Below, piece by piece: positions 25,891-33,867 of a DNA stretch of 64,000 bases. The stretch spans positions 8,321,203 through 8,385,202 of the forward strand of contig NZ_JAGINW010000001.1 of the NCBI RefSeq assembly GCF_017876405.1, given 5' to 3'. The notes below the pieces were generated by a model that was not told where the DNA came from, made no database searches, and saw only the letters and a program-made list of their open reading frames with translations. Numbering within the stretch: position 1 is the first letter of the stretch; every line of letters starts with the position of its first letter. Position numbers and translations under genes: made by a program. This DNA is from Kibdelosporangium banguiense. GTDB taxonomy: Bacteria; Actinomycetota; Actinomycetes; Mycobacteriales; Pseudonocardiaceae.

Positions 25891-27600
25891 ATGACCGGCA
25901 CAGTGGACCGTCCCGCCATTGACGTCGAGTCCATGCTGGACGCGACGGACTGGCTGTCCTGCCCGAAGTGTTCGATTCTGATCTACCGCAGACGTTACGA
26001 CCGCCTCGCGATGGTGTGCCCAGAGTGCGGCGCGCACGGCAGGCTGACCGCGTCCGAGCGGCTGAGCCAGCTGCTGGACCCCGGCAGTGGCAAGGCGATC
26101 GATCCCGCGCCGTCGGTCCGTGACCCGCTCGGCTTCGCTGATCTGGTCAGGTACACCGAGCGGCTGGACAAGGCCGTCGCCCGCACCGGGCTCACGGACG
26201 CCGTGCGCGTGGTCCGGGGAACGATCCAGGGCCGGCCAGTTGTCGTGGCAGCGATGGACTTCCAGTTCCTCGGCGGCAGCATGGGGTGCGCGGAAGGCGA
26301 GGCGATCACCACGGCGGCAGAAGCGGCACTGTCGGATCAGGTGCCGCTCCTGCTGGTGACGGCGTCCGGCGGTGCGCGTATGCAGGAGGGCGTCCTGTCG
26401 CTGATGCAGATGGCCAAGACAAGCAACGCGATGGCCGCGCTTGATGATGCGGGACTGCTCACGATCACGCTGGTGACCGACCCGACTTATGGTGGTGTCG
26501 CGGCGTCGTACGCCACCCTGTCGGACGTCGTCATCGCTGAACCCGGTGCCAGAATGGGATTCGCGGGTCCGCGAGTGATCGAACAGACCATTCGCCGGCG
26601 GTTGCCCGAGGGGTTTCAGACCGCGGAGTTCCTGCTCGGCCATGGCTTGGTCGACAGCGTCCGGCAAAGGCGGGAACTGCCGCATGTGCTGGGCGTTCTG
26701 CTCGGTGCCGGTACGCCGCCCGGGGCCGACTGGGGTGCGGGTGTTCCGGACCGGGTCGTGCGTAGCCCGGGAAAGGTGGTGCCGCAGCCGGTCGAACGGA
26801 TTGTCGGACTCGCCCGGCACCGCGACCGTCCGACCACAATGGACCACATCGCGACGTGGGTATCGGGTTTCGTCGAGCTGCACGGCGATCGGTCCGGCGG
26901 GGAAAGCCTGGCCCTGGTCGGCGGGCTGGCGGATCTGGACGGCCTGCCGGTGATGGTGATCGGCCACCAGAAAGGCCACACCACCGAGGAACTGGTCCAT
27001 CGGGACTTCGGCATGCCCTCACCGGCCGGCTACCGTAAGGCCGCCAGGCTGCTGCAGCTGGCCGCGAAGCTGCGCATCCCGGTCGTGACGTTGGTCGACA
27101 CGCCGGGTGCGCATCCCGGCCTGGAAGCCGAACAACAAGGGCAGGCTCATGCGATCGCCGAGTGCCTGCGGGTGATGGGCGGGCTGCCGGTTCCCGTGAT
27201 CAGCGTGATCACGGGAGAAGGTGGCAGCGGCGGTGCGCTGGCGCTCGCTGTCGCGGACCGTGTGCTGCTATGTGAGAACGCGACCTACTCGGTGATCAGT
27301 CCGGAAGGGTGCGCGGCGATCCTGTGGCGAGATCAGCACGCTACGCACGCGGCGGCTGCGGCGCTCAACCTGGACGGTAGGTCGTTGCTGTCACTGGGCG
27401 TTGTCGACGGACTGGTGCCGGAGCCCGATGGTGGCGCGCATGTGAATCCGGTCCTGGCGAGCGAATGGGTACGTGACGCCGTGGTGTGTGCCCTTCGGGA
27501 GTTGCGTGGCCAGGACGCGGTGCGTCTGGTGGCTGCCAGGAGGCAGCGGTTCCGGCGTTTCGGTACAGGCACATTGGAGACGGAGAGGGCTGGCAGATGA
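25891..27600 (+). CDS. accDA: Acetyl-CoA carboxylase carboxyltransferase, fused beta-alpha (AccD-AccA)
   Basis: A 569-residue fusion. The N-terminal AccD half has the zinc ribbon CPKC...CPECG (residues about 30-50) and GGARMQEGVLSLMQMAK. The C-terminal AccA half (from about residue 310) has LALVGGLADLDGLPVMVIGHQKG, LVDTPGAHPGLEAE and GEGGSGGALALAVADRV. It transfers CO2 from biotin to acetyl-CoA, giving the malonyl-CoA extender. It forms an operon with BCCP and biotin carboxylase downstream. This E. coli-type architecture differs from the actinobacterial housekeeping acyl-CoA carboxylases, so it is dedicated to the pathway. Confidence 0.92.
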   Translation: MTGTVDRPAIDVESMLDATDWLSCPKCSILIYRRRYDRLAMVCPECGAHGRLTASERLSQLLDPGSGKAIDPAPSVRDPLGFADLVRYTERLDKAVARTGLTDAVRVVRGTIQGRPVVVAAMDFQFLGGSMGCAEGEAITTAAEAALSDQVPLLLVTASGGARMQEGVLSLMQMAKTSNAMAALDDAGLLTITLVTDPTYGGVAASYATLSDVVIAEPGARMGFAGPRVIEQTIRRRLPEGFQTAEFLLGHGLVDSVRQRRELPHVLGVLLGAGTPPGADWGAGVPDRVVRSPGKVVPQPVERIVGLARHRDRPTTMDHIATWVSGFVELHGDRSGGESLALVGGLADLDGLPVMVIGHQKGHTTEELVHRDFGMPSPAGYRKAARLLQLAAKLRIPVVTLVDTPGAHPGLEAEQQGQAHAIAECLRVMGGLPVPVISVITGEGGSGGALALAVADRVLLCENATYSVISPEGCAAILWRDQHATHAAAAALNLDGRSLLSLGVVDGLVPEPDGGAHVNPVLASEWVRDAVVCALRELRGQDAVRLVAARRQRFRRFGTGTLETERAGR

Positions 27601-28091
27601 CGGAGGATCAGCGGGTCCGTGGGGCCGCCGAGATGGGCTTGTGGGAGGCGGACATCGCCAGGCTGCCTGCTCAGGAGGCGATGGACCTGCTCTGCCAGGG
27701 ACTCACTGCCGCGGTCCGGGTGGTGCCGGGAGTGCCGAGCCGGGCGAGTGTCCGGTTCGGCCAAGCGAGCATCGAGGTCGAGTGGCCTGCCGTGCCGGCA
27801 GCTCCGCATGCCGCTGAAGCCACGTCCACTGACACCGCCGAGCGGCATGCGCTCTGTGCCGCGCTGGTGGGCACCTTCTACCGTGCACTGGAGCCGGGTG
27901 CGAAACCATTCGTGCAGGTCGGCGACCTTGTCGAGGCTGGTCAGCAGGTGGCGATCATCGAGGCGATGAAACTGATGAATCCTGTCACCGCGGATGTGCG
28001 TGGACGGGTCGTGGAGTTTCTCGCCAATGATGCCGAGCCGGTCGAATACGGCCAGCCGCTGCTGGTGCTGGAACCGGAGGAAGCGCAGTGA
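27597..28091 (+). CDS. accB: Biotin carboxyl carrier protein
   Basis: A 164-residue BCCP. A low-complexity Ala/Pro linker (residues about 64-85) leads into the biotinyl domain, with the biotinylated Lys125 in IIEAMKLMNPV. The ATG overlaps the stop of the carboxyltransferase gene and its own stop overlaps the start of accC, so the three ACC subunits are translationally coupled. It carries the carboxyl group between AccC and the fused AccDA. Confidence 0.92.
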   Translation: MTEDQRVRGAAEMGLWEADIARLPAQEAMDLLCQGLTAAVRVVPGVPSRASVRFGQASIEVEWPAVPAAPHAAEATSTDTAERHALCAALVGTFYRALEPGAKPFVQVGDLVEAGQQVAIIEAMKLMNPVTADVRGRVVEFLANDAEPVEYGQPLLVLEPEEAQ

Positions 28092-29464
28092 CCAGCGCTG
28101 CGCCGCCGTTCGGCAAAGTGCTGGTGGCCAACCGCGGTGAGATCGCGCTGCGGGTGGTGCGCACGTGCCAGGAGATGGGCATCCGGACGGTTGTCGTGTA
28201 CTCCACAGCGGACAGTGAGTCGGCGGCGGTCCGTGCTGCGGACGAGGCTGTCCGGATCGGACCCGGTCCGGCCCGGCGCAGCTATCTTTACCCGCCCGCG
28301 ATCATCGAGGCGGCCAGACGGACCGGTGTGCAGGCGGTGCACCCCGGATACGGCTTCCTGTCGGAGGATCCGGACTTCGCGGAGATCTGTGCCCGCAACG
28401 GTCTGGTGTTCGTCGGTGCCCGGCCGGAGGTGATGGCCCAGCTCGGCGACAAGGCGCTGGCCCGGCGGCTGATGGCCGACGCCGGCCTGCCGGTCCTGCC
28501 CGGCACGCTGCAACCGGTCAGCACACCCGCGGAGGTGTTCGCGACGGCCAGGCGGATCGGCTACCCGTTGATCATCAAGGCGGTCGCGGGCGGTGGCGGC
28601 CGGGGTATGTCGGTGGTACGCCGCCAGGACGAGTTGATGTCCGAACTGCGATCCGCACAAGCAGCGGCCCGGGCGGTGTTCTCCGACGAGCGGGTGTACC
28701 TGGAACAGTTCTGGGACAACGCCAAGCACATCGAGGTCCAGGTGCTGGCTGACGAGCACGCAACCGTGGTGTCCCTGGGTGAACGGGACTGCTCGGTACA
28801 ACGACGTCACCAGAAACTCGTGGAGGAGACGCCTGCGCCAGGGCTGCCGCATGGCCTGGCAGCCCGGCTGGCCGACGCGGCGATTGCCGGAGCCGCCGCA
28901 GTGGGATACACGGGCGCGGGCACTGTCGAGTTCGTGGTCCGGGGTGAGGAGTTCGCGTTCATCGAGATGAACTCCCGGATCCAGGTCGAGCACCCGGTGA
29001 CCGAGGCGGTGACGGGCGTGGACCTGGTCCGGGAGCAGTTCAAGGTCGCAGCGGGCCTGCCGCTGTCGTTCACCCAGGACGACATCCGGTCGCAGGGCGT
29101 TGCCCTGGAGTGCAGGATCAACGCCGAGGACCCGGCACGGGATTTCGCGCCGTGCCCGGGTGAGGTGACCGAGTTCGTACCCCCAGGCGGACCGTTCGTG
29201 CGCGTGGACACCCACGCGTATGCGGGCTGGCGGGTGCCGCCTGACTACGACTCATTGCTGGCAAAGGTGATCGTCTGGGCGCCGGACCGTGAACAGGCGC
29301 TGGCCAGGATGACGCGTGCGCTCGCCGAGTTCCGTATCAGCGGACGCGGGGTGCGTACGACGAGAGCGCTGCTCCAGTCGGTGCTCGCCGACCCGGTGTT
29401 CCGCGCGGGGACACACACCACGCAGAGCCGGCCTTGGGATCTCCCGAAGGAGTCGACATGCTGA
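28088..29464 (+). CDS. accC: Biotin carboxylase
   Basis: A 458-residue stand-alone biotin carboxylase. The N-terminus is VLVANRGEIALRVVRTCQEMG. The ATP-grasp glycine loop is KAVAGGGGRGMSVV near residue 170, and the catalytic segment is FIEMNSRIQVEHPVTE near residue 296. A GTG start overlaps the accB stop, and its stop overlaps the start of the TenA-like gene by seven bases. It carboxylates biotin on AccB with ATP and bicarbonate. Confidence 0.93.
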   Translation: MTSAAPPFGKVLVANRGEIALRVVRTCQEMGIRTVVVYSTADSESAAVRAADEAVRIGPGPARRSYLYPPAIIEAARRTGVQAVHPGYGFLSEDPDFAEICARNGLVFVGARPEVMAQLGDKALARRLMADAGLPVLPGTLQPVSTPAEVFATARRIGYPLIIKAVAGGGGRGMSVVRRQDELMSELRSAQAAARAVFSDERVYLEQFWDNAKHIEVQVLADEHATVVSLGERDCSVQRRHQKLVEETPAPGLPHGLAARLADAAIAGAAAVGYTGAGTVEFVVRGEEFAFIEMNSRIQVEHPVTEAVTGVDLVREQFKVAAGLPLSFTQDDIRSQGVALECRINAEDPARDFAPCPGEVTEFVPPGGPFVRVDTHAYAGWRVPPDYDSLLAKVIVWAPDREQALARMTRALAEFRISGRGVRTTRALLQSVLADPVFRAGTHTTQSRPWDLPKESTC

Positions 29465-30108
29465 CCGAACACTTGCGTGCGGTTTCGCGGCCGATGGTGG
29501 CCGAGATCGTCGCGCACCCATTCTGGGCCGGGCTGCGGGACGGTTCCCTGCCCGCGACGGCGCTCGCGCACTTCGTCACCCAGGACACCGCGCACCTGCT
29601 TCCCGCGCTCGGCAGGGCGTTCGCTCGATGTGCTGCGTCCGCAGACGTCAACGCGCACACCAAACGGTTGAGCGAGTGTGCCTACGCCACGCTGGAATCA
29701 GCGCCCCGCCTATGGGCCGCTTTCGATGCTCTGGCTGGAAACTTCGACACCGGACCGCTCGACCACGAAGTCCCCGCCAATCCCACGACGCTCGCCTATT
29801 GCTCCTTCCTGAACGCGGCCGCGGCCACATCGTTCACTGCGGGCATCGGGGCGGTGCTGCCCATGATGTGGTTCCACATGGATGTGTGCGAGGACCTCGC
29901 GCGCCGGTATGTACCCGGCTCGCGGTATGTCGCATGGATCGACGTCTACAACCCTGGCGAGCGGGCCTGGCCCGCAGTGCGGGAATTCCTCCGCATGGTC
30001 GACGAGATCGACACGCAGGCTTCGGAGGCGGACCGTGACCAGCTTGTCCGGTCCTTCTCGGCAGCAGCACGCTACGAGTGGGCGTTCGCCGACGGTGCCT
30101 CGGCGTAG
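29458..30108 (+). CDS. TenA-like protein (copy 1), catalytic Cys absent
   Basis: A 216-residue all-helical TenA/thiaminase-II-fold protein. It has HPFWAGLRDGSLPATALAHF near the N-terminus, the conserved Asp43 (TQDTAHLL) and the C-terminal FSAAARYEWAFAD with the family's Glu. At the position of the thiaminase nucleophile (usual LPCxW) it has Met136 (VLPMMWF), so thiamine cleavage is unlikely. The ATG overlaps the accC stop (ATGCTGA). A second copy at 47298 has the same substitution. A TenA fold repurposed for polyketide chemistry, perhaps with heme-oxygenase-like or cyclase function, is a speculation. Confidence 0.75.
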   Translation: MLTEHLRAVSRPMVAEIVAHPFWAGLRDGSLPATALAHFVTQDTAHLLPALGRAFARCAASADVNAHTKRLSECAYATLESAPRLWAAFDALAGNFDTGPLDHEVPANPTTLAYCSFLNAAAATSFTAGIGAVLPMMWFHMDVCEDLARRYVPGSRYVAWIDVYNPGERAWPAVREFLRMVDEIDTQASEADRDQLVRSFSAAARYEWAFADGASA

Positions 30109-30473
30109 GTCCGTGGAACAGCCGCCTGCGAGACGCATCGCAGCAGGCTACCGGTGAAGGTCGTGACGAACCCGTCGATCGTGCCGGTGTCCCGTGGACT
30201 GTTCAGGTATGGCTTGAGTTTCCGCTCGACCTCCTGCACACCGGGCTGGCGCGCCATGTGGGCGGCGATCGCGGTGAGGTCGCCTTCGTACTCGATCACG
30301 CGTACCAGCAAGCAATCCCTGAGGAACACCGCGGTGGCCAGGATGCGCCCTGCCTCCTGACCGGCCGCGCCGGGCACCGACGACGACCGGACTCGCTGGA
30401 AACTGCCGAAGATCTCGGCGAGCGCGTCCTCGTGACCGGGCTTGACGTCGTAGGTGACGGCTGCGAAGGGCAT
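30072..30473 (-). CDS. SchA/CurD-like cyclase/monooxygenase protein (copy 1)
   Basis: About 133 residues with the SchA/CurD-like domain known from spore-pigment type II PKS clusters. It starts MPFAAVTYDVKPGHEDALAEIF, has ATAVFLRDCLLVRVIEYEGD in the middle and ends in RCVSQ. The family is related to ABM proteins and its exact reaction is unsettled. A paralogue at 55054 shares these blocks (YAAITYRVQPGHEDEIAEIF). The start complementary to 30471-30473 is favoured; the frame runs eight codons further. Its 3' end overlaps the convergent TenA-like gene by 37 bp. Confidence 0.75.
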   Translation of the reverse strand: MPFAAVTYDVKPGHEDALAEIFGSFQRVRSSSVPGAAGQEAGRILATAVFLRDCLLVRVIEYEGDLTAIAAHMARQPGVQEVERKLKPYLNSPRDTGTIDGFVTTFTGSLLRCVSQAAVPRTYAEAPSANAHS

Positions 30474-30496
30474 GCTGATCCTCTCTTGTGACGGCA

Positions 30497-31630
30497 CTAT
30501 CCCGGCACGCCGGCACCGAGCAACAGCTCGGGCACCAGCGCCGCGGGTGGGGGACTGGCCTGCATCTCCTGCTGTATCCGGACTGCGGCGGCCCGGTGCG
30601 GGCCGTCGCAGTCGCTGAGACGCACGACCTCGGACCGCAGCCGATCCGGTGAAAGTTCGTCCACAGTGAGCACTTCGCCCGCACCGCTGGCCAATACCTG
30701 TGCTGAATGTCCTATGTGGTCAGGAAGTTGCGGGACGAGCAACAGCGGAATGCCGTGGTGCAGCGTGGTCAGCGTGCTGCCGGCTCCGCCGTGTGCGATA
30801 ACCAGGTCGCAGCCGGGCAGCAGGTGGTGCAGCGGTGCGTCGACGAGCATGTGCACATCGGGCGGCACCGGACCCAGCAACTGGCGCTGGTCGGCGGATA
30901 CCGCTGCGATGACTTCCACGCCGAGTTCACTGATCGCGGCGACCACAGATGGCAGCAGGAATCTGGTGGGGTCCACACTGGCAATAGTGTGTCCCCATGT
31001 GACACAGACCCGTGTCCGGGTCTTGGGCAGCTGGGCAGGAACGGCTCCAGGCCCGTTGAAAGGTATGTAGCGCATGGAAAAGCGCGGATAGTCCGCAGGT
31101 AGCCGCAGGGGAGCAGGGGTCGGATCGATGGTGACCACGCCGAACGGGTCGAACGCTCCCGCCCGGTACTTCTCGGCGAGTGGCGCGAGCGCGTCGGGCA
31201 ACACTGCTTTGGCTCGCGACAACAGGTCAGGGCCGTAGGTCTGACGGACTGCCGGGATACCGACTGCCGCAGCGGCAATCGGTCCCGCCAATGCGGTCGG
31301 TTCGAACACGATGACGTCCGCTCGCCACTGTTTCGCCACGTCGATCAGGCCGCTCGTCATGGACTCCGCGTGTGCAAGCAACATCTGCAGGGCACGGGGT
31401 CCCTTGGCCGGCGGGCCGGAGCGGGGTAGCAGGTAGCCACGCACCATGCCGGCGGCATCGACGTCCTGGCCGACGGCGACTGCGGGCAGGCCGGTCGCGA
31501 CGATCTCGTCGACCAGGCCGCGCTGGCTCGCGACCAGCACGTCGTGGCCCGCCGCCCGGCAGGCCCACGCCAGCGGCACCAACGCGTAGAGATGTGATCG
31601 CCAGGCCCAGGTCGTGAAGAGAACCCGCAT
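30497..31630 (-). CDS. GT-B glycosyltransferase (GT1/UGT type)
   Basis: A 377-residue protein of the antibiotic glycosyltransferase family. The N-terminus, MRVLFTTWAWRSHLYALVPLAWA, is the acceptor-side Rossmann fold. The C-terminal donor-binding block is IAHGGAGSTLTTLHHGIPLLLVPQLPDH. It would attach an activated (deoxy)sugar to the aromatic aglycone. No NDP-deoxysugar genes are visible in the window, so the donor must come from elsewhere in the genome or be a primary-metabolism sugar. It reads the same way as the SARP gene upstream, with 58 bp between them. Confidence 0.85.
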   Translation of the reverse strand: MRVLFTTWAWRSHLYALVPLAWACRAAGHDVLVASQRGLVDEIVATGLPAVAVGQDVDAAGMVRGYLLPRSGPPAKGPRALQMLLAHAESMTSGLIDVAKQWRADVIVFEPTALAGPIAAAAVGIPAVRQTYGPDLLSRAKAVLPDALAPLAEKYRAGAFDPFGVVTIDPTPAPLRLPADYPRFSMRYIPFNGPGAVPAQLPKTRTRVCVTWGHTIASVDPTRFLLPSVVAAISELGVEVIAAVSADQRQLLGPVPPDVHMLVDAPLHHLLPGCDLVIAHGGAGSTLTTLHHGIPLLLVPQLPDHIGHSAQVLASGAGEVLTVDELSPDRLRSEVVRLSDCDGPHRAAAVRIQQEMQASPPPAALVPELLLGAGVPG

Positions 31631-31688
31631 GTCCGGATCGACCTCCTGTGCGGCAACGCGATCACATCTGGCCGGATGGCGTCACCCA

Positions 31689-33611
31689 TCATCGTGAGAC
31701 CGGCTCGTGGCCGGCTCGAAGACCGCTCCACCCGCCCGGCTGCTGCGATGGGATCGGTACCGGGAGAGGGTCGTCGCCTATCCCGTCCGTGTCCGCGGCC
31801 AGCCTGCGTCCGACCGCCCGCAGGCTGGGCAGGAAGCGGTAGTTCAGCGCTCCTTCGTCACCGGTGACCACCTCGACCAGACGGAACTCCACCAGGTCGT
31901 CCAACAGACATTCCGCCTGCTGCTCGGGAATGCCAAGGGCCTGTGTGGCCCGCGCCAGCGAGATCGATCCCACGTCCAATGTGGTCAGTAACCGGAAGGC
32001 GGCCCGCACCGCAGGGGGAGCCAGCCGATAGGTCCGCTCGACGCTGGCATACAGGTTCAGCTTGTCGGGAGTGGGTGCGGGCGGGCGCACGGACTCGGCC
32101 CTGATCCTCCGGGCGAGCTTGGCCAGCGGCCAGTGCGGGCGGCCCCGCAGCCGGGTGGCGGCCGCGTGCAACGCGACGGGAAGCCCGTCACAGAGCCTCA
32201 CCAGCTCTCGTACCGCGTCCTCGTCCTTGCTGACCCGGTGTTCGCCGAGCACGTCGGTGAGCAACTCGATGCCTTGCTTGACGGTCAACGGACTCAGCTC
32301 CACCGTCGCGGTGACCGTCGGGGCGGAGAGCCTCCGCCGGCCGGCCACCAGCAGGCCACAGTCCCCACTGGACGGAACGAGCGGCAGCAGCTGGCTGACA
32401 CTCATCACGTCGTCGAGCATGACCAGCACTCGCCGGTCGGCGGTCCACGACCAGAACATCCTGCTGCGTTCGGCGGTCGACGCGGGAATCCGCTGATCCG
32501 GGGTCCCGACCGAACGCAGGAACTCGGCCAGCACGTCGCCGGGTGACACAGGGTTGTTGTCGGCGTCGAGAAGGCTGGCGTACAGCTGGCCGTCCGGATA
32601 TCCGGCACTGGCCTCATGGGCGACACGTGTGCACAGCGCGGACTTGCCGCTGCCCGGCGGGCCCACGACGACCACGACCTGAGGGGCATGGCGTGGTCCT
32701 CCCGCCAAGGCGTCGAGCGCCGCGGTGACCTCGGAGTGCCTGCCGACCAGCGTCGGCCCTTCCGGCGGGAGTTGCCGCAACATGTCGCACTGGGCGGTGG
32801 TGCGTACGTTCAGCTTGGGGGACGGCGGGTCGAGGCTTCGGTCCGCGGCCAGCACGGCGCGGTGCATGCGCTGCAGATCGCTCGACGGATCGAGGCCGAG
32901 TTCGGTGGCCAGTGCGGTCCGGGTGCGCTGGTAGACGTTGAGTGCCTCGGAGCGCCTGCCCGCGCGGTGCAGTGCGAGCATCAGCTTGGCCTGGAAGCCT
33001 TCGTGCGTCGGCTGCTGGGCGACCAGCCGGGTCAGCTCGCCGAGCAGTTCGTGGTGACGCCCCAGTTGGAGATCGGTCTCGATCCGCCACTCCAGCGCGT
33101 TCTTGTGCATCTCCTCCAGGCGCAGGATTTCCGCCTGCAGCGCGGGTCCGGTGCTGACGTCGACGAGTGCCGGGCCGCGCCAGATGCGCAGTGCGGCCGA
33201 CAACGTCCGGGCCGCTGCTCTGACGTCACCGGACTCCAGTTCGGTCCGGCCGCGTGCGGCCAGCCGTTCGAATCGCAGGAAGTCGAGCTGGTCTGCGGGC
33301 AGTGACAGGACGTATCCGTAGGGAGAGGTGCGCAGAGCAGCCACTGTGGACGAACGGTCGGCGCGGTGTTCGGTCCCGGCGGTGAGTTTGAGCAGTTTGC
33401 GAAGCTGGTAGATGTAGGTCTGCAGGGTGGTGGTGACACTGGTCGGCGGGTTGTCCTCCCATAGTTCCTCGATGATCTGATCAGTACGGACGACGCTGTG
33501 CGACTGGACCGCGAGCAGGCTGAGGACCGTCCGGAGTTTCGGCGCGGAAGGGTTGCTCAGCACGCCGTCGCGGAAAACCTCCAGAGGACCCAGCACATTG
33601 ATCTCCAACAC
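31689..33611 (-). CDS. SARP-family pathway activator with NB-ARC domain
   Basis: A 640-residue AfsR/DnrI/RedD-type regulator. The N-terminal OmpR-like winged helix (LGPLEVFRDGVLSNPSAPKL, TYIYQLRKLLKL) is followed by the bacterial transcriptional activation domain to about residue 250. The NB-ARC ATPase has Walker A GPPGSGKSALC near residue 320 and Walker B-like VLVMLDDV near residue 400. There are no C-terminal TPR repeats. It is the likely cluster activator. SARPs bind 11-bp-spaced direct repeats overlapping -35 regions, and such arrays occur before several cluster genes and before this gene. Confidence 0.9.
   Translation of the reverse strand: MLEINVLGPLEVFRDGVLSNPSAPKLRTVLSLLAVQSHSVVRTDQIIEELWEDNPPTSVTTTLQTYIYQLRKLLKLTAGTEHRADRSSTVAALRTSPYGYVLSLPADQLDFLRFERLAARGRTELESGDVRAAARTLSAALRIWRGPALVDVSTGPALQAEILRLEEMHKNALEWRIETDLQLGRHHELLGELTRLVAQQPTHEGFQAKLMLALHRAGRRSEALNVYQRTRTALATELGLDPSSDLQRMHRAVLAADRSLDPPSPKLNVRTTAQCDMLRQLPPEGPTLVGRHSEVTAALDALAGGPRHAPQVVVVVGPPGSGKSALCTRVAHEASAGYPDGQLYASLLDADNNPVSPGDVLAEFLRSVGTPDQRIPASTAERSRMFWSWTADRRVLVMLDDVMSVSQLLPLVPSSGDCGLLVAGRRRLSAPTVTATVELSPLTVKQGIELLTDVLGEHRVSKDEDAVRELVRLCDGLPVALHAAATRLRGRPHWPLAKLARRIRAESVRPPAPTPDKLNLYASVERTYRLAPPAVRAAFRLLTTLDVGSISLARATQALGIPEQQAECLLDDLVEFRLVEVVTGDEGALNYRFLPSLRAVGRRLAADTDGIGDDPLPVPIPSQQPGGWSGLRAGHEPVSR
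31700..31720 (-). promoter_or_regulatory. SARP-box-like direct repeat before the glycosyltransferase
   Basis: On the minus strand the octamer CGAGCCGG occurs twice with an 11-bp period, about 70 nt upstream of the glycosyltransferase start and inside the 3' end of the SARP gene. It may give the glycosyltransferase its own promoter. Confidence 0.4.
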
Positions 33612-33798
33612 CGCACGCTCCTCGGCTCAAAGGCTTATGTTGCGTTCGGACGTCGCCGTCGACGTCTATGTGAACGGGCACTCCACAGCGGCAGGTTTGG
33701 ACGCGGGCTTCGCGGAAAGCAACCGTCGAACCCCTGCGTGGATCCGCAGCAATGGAGCCTGTCCGGCTATGGGTCCCCAGTCAAAGTAACAAGCATCC

Positions 33799-33849
33799 TT
33801 GAGTGACTCTGGGAAACCGGTGGAGGATTACTGGAATGCCGGTGGAGAA
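33799..33849. promoter_or_regulatory. Five-unit 11-bp periodic repeat upstream of the SARP gene
   Basis: Heptamers TTGAGTG, TGGGAAA, TGGAGGA, TGGAATG and TGGAGAA start at 33799, 33810, 33821, 33832 and 33843, exactly 11 bp apart, with CCGG twice as spacer. The array lies in the 256-bp gap between the SARP start and the MFS stop. SARP autoregulation is an attractive explanation. Confidence 0.5.
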
Positions 33850-33867
33850 CGGGCCACCTGGCTGGCG

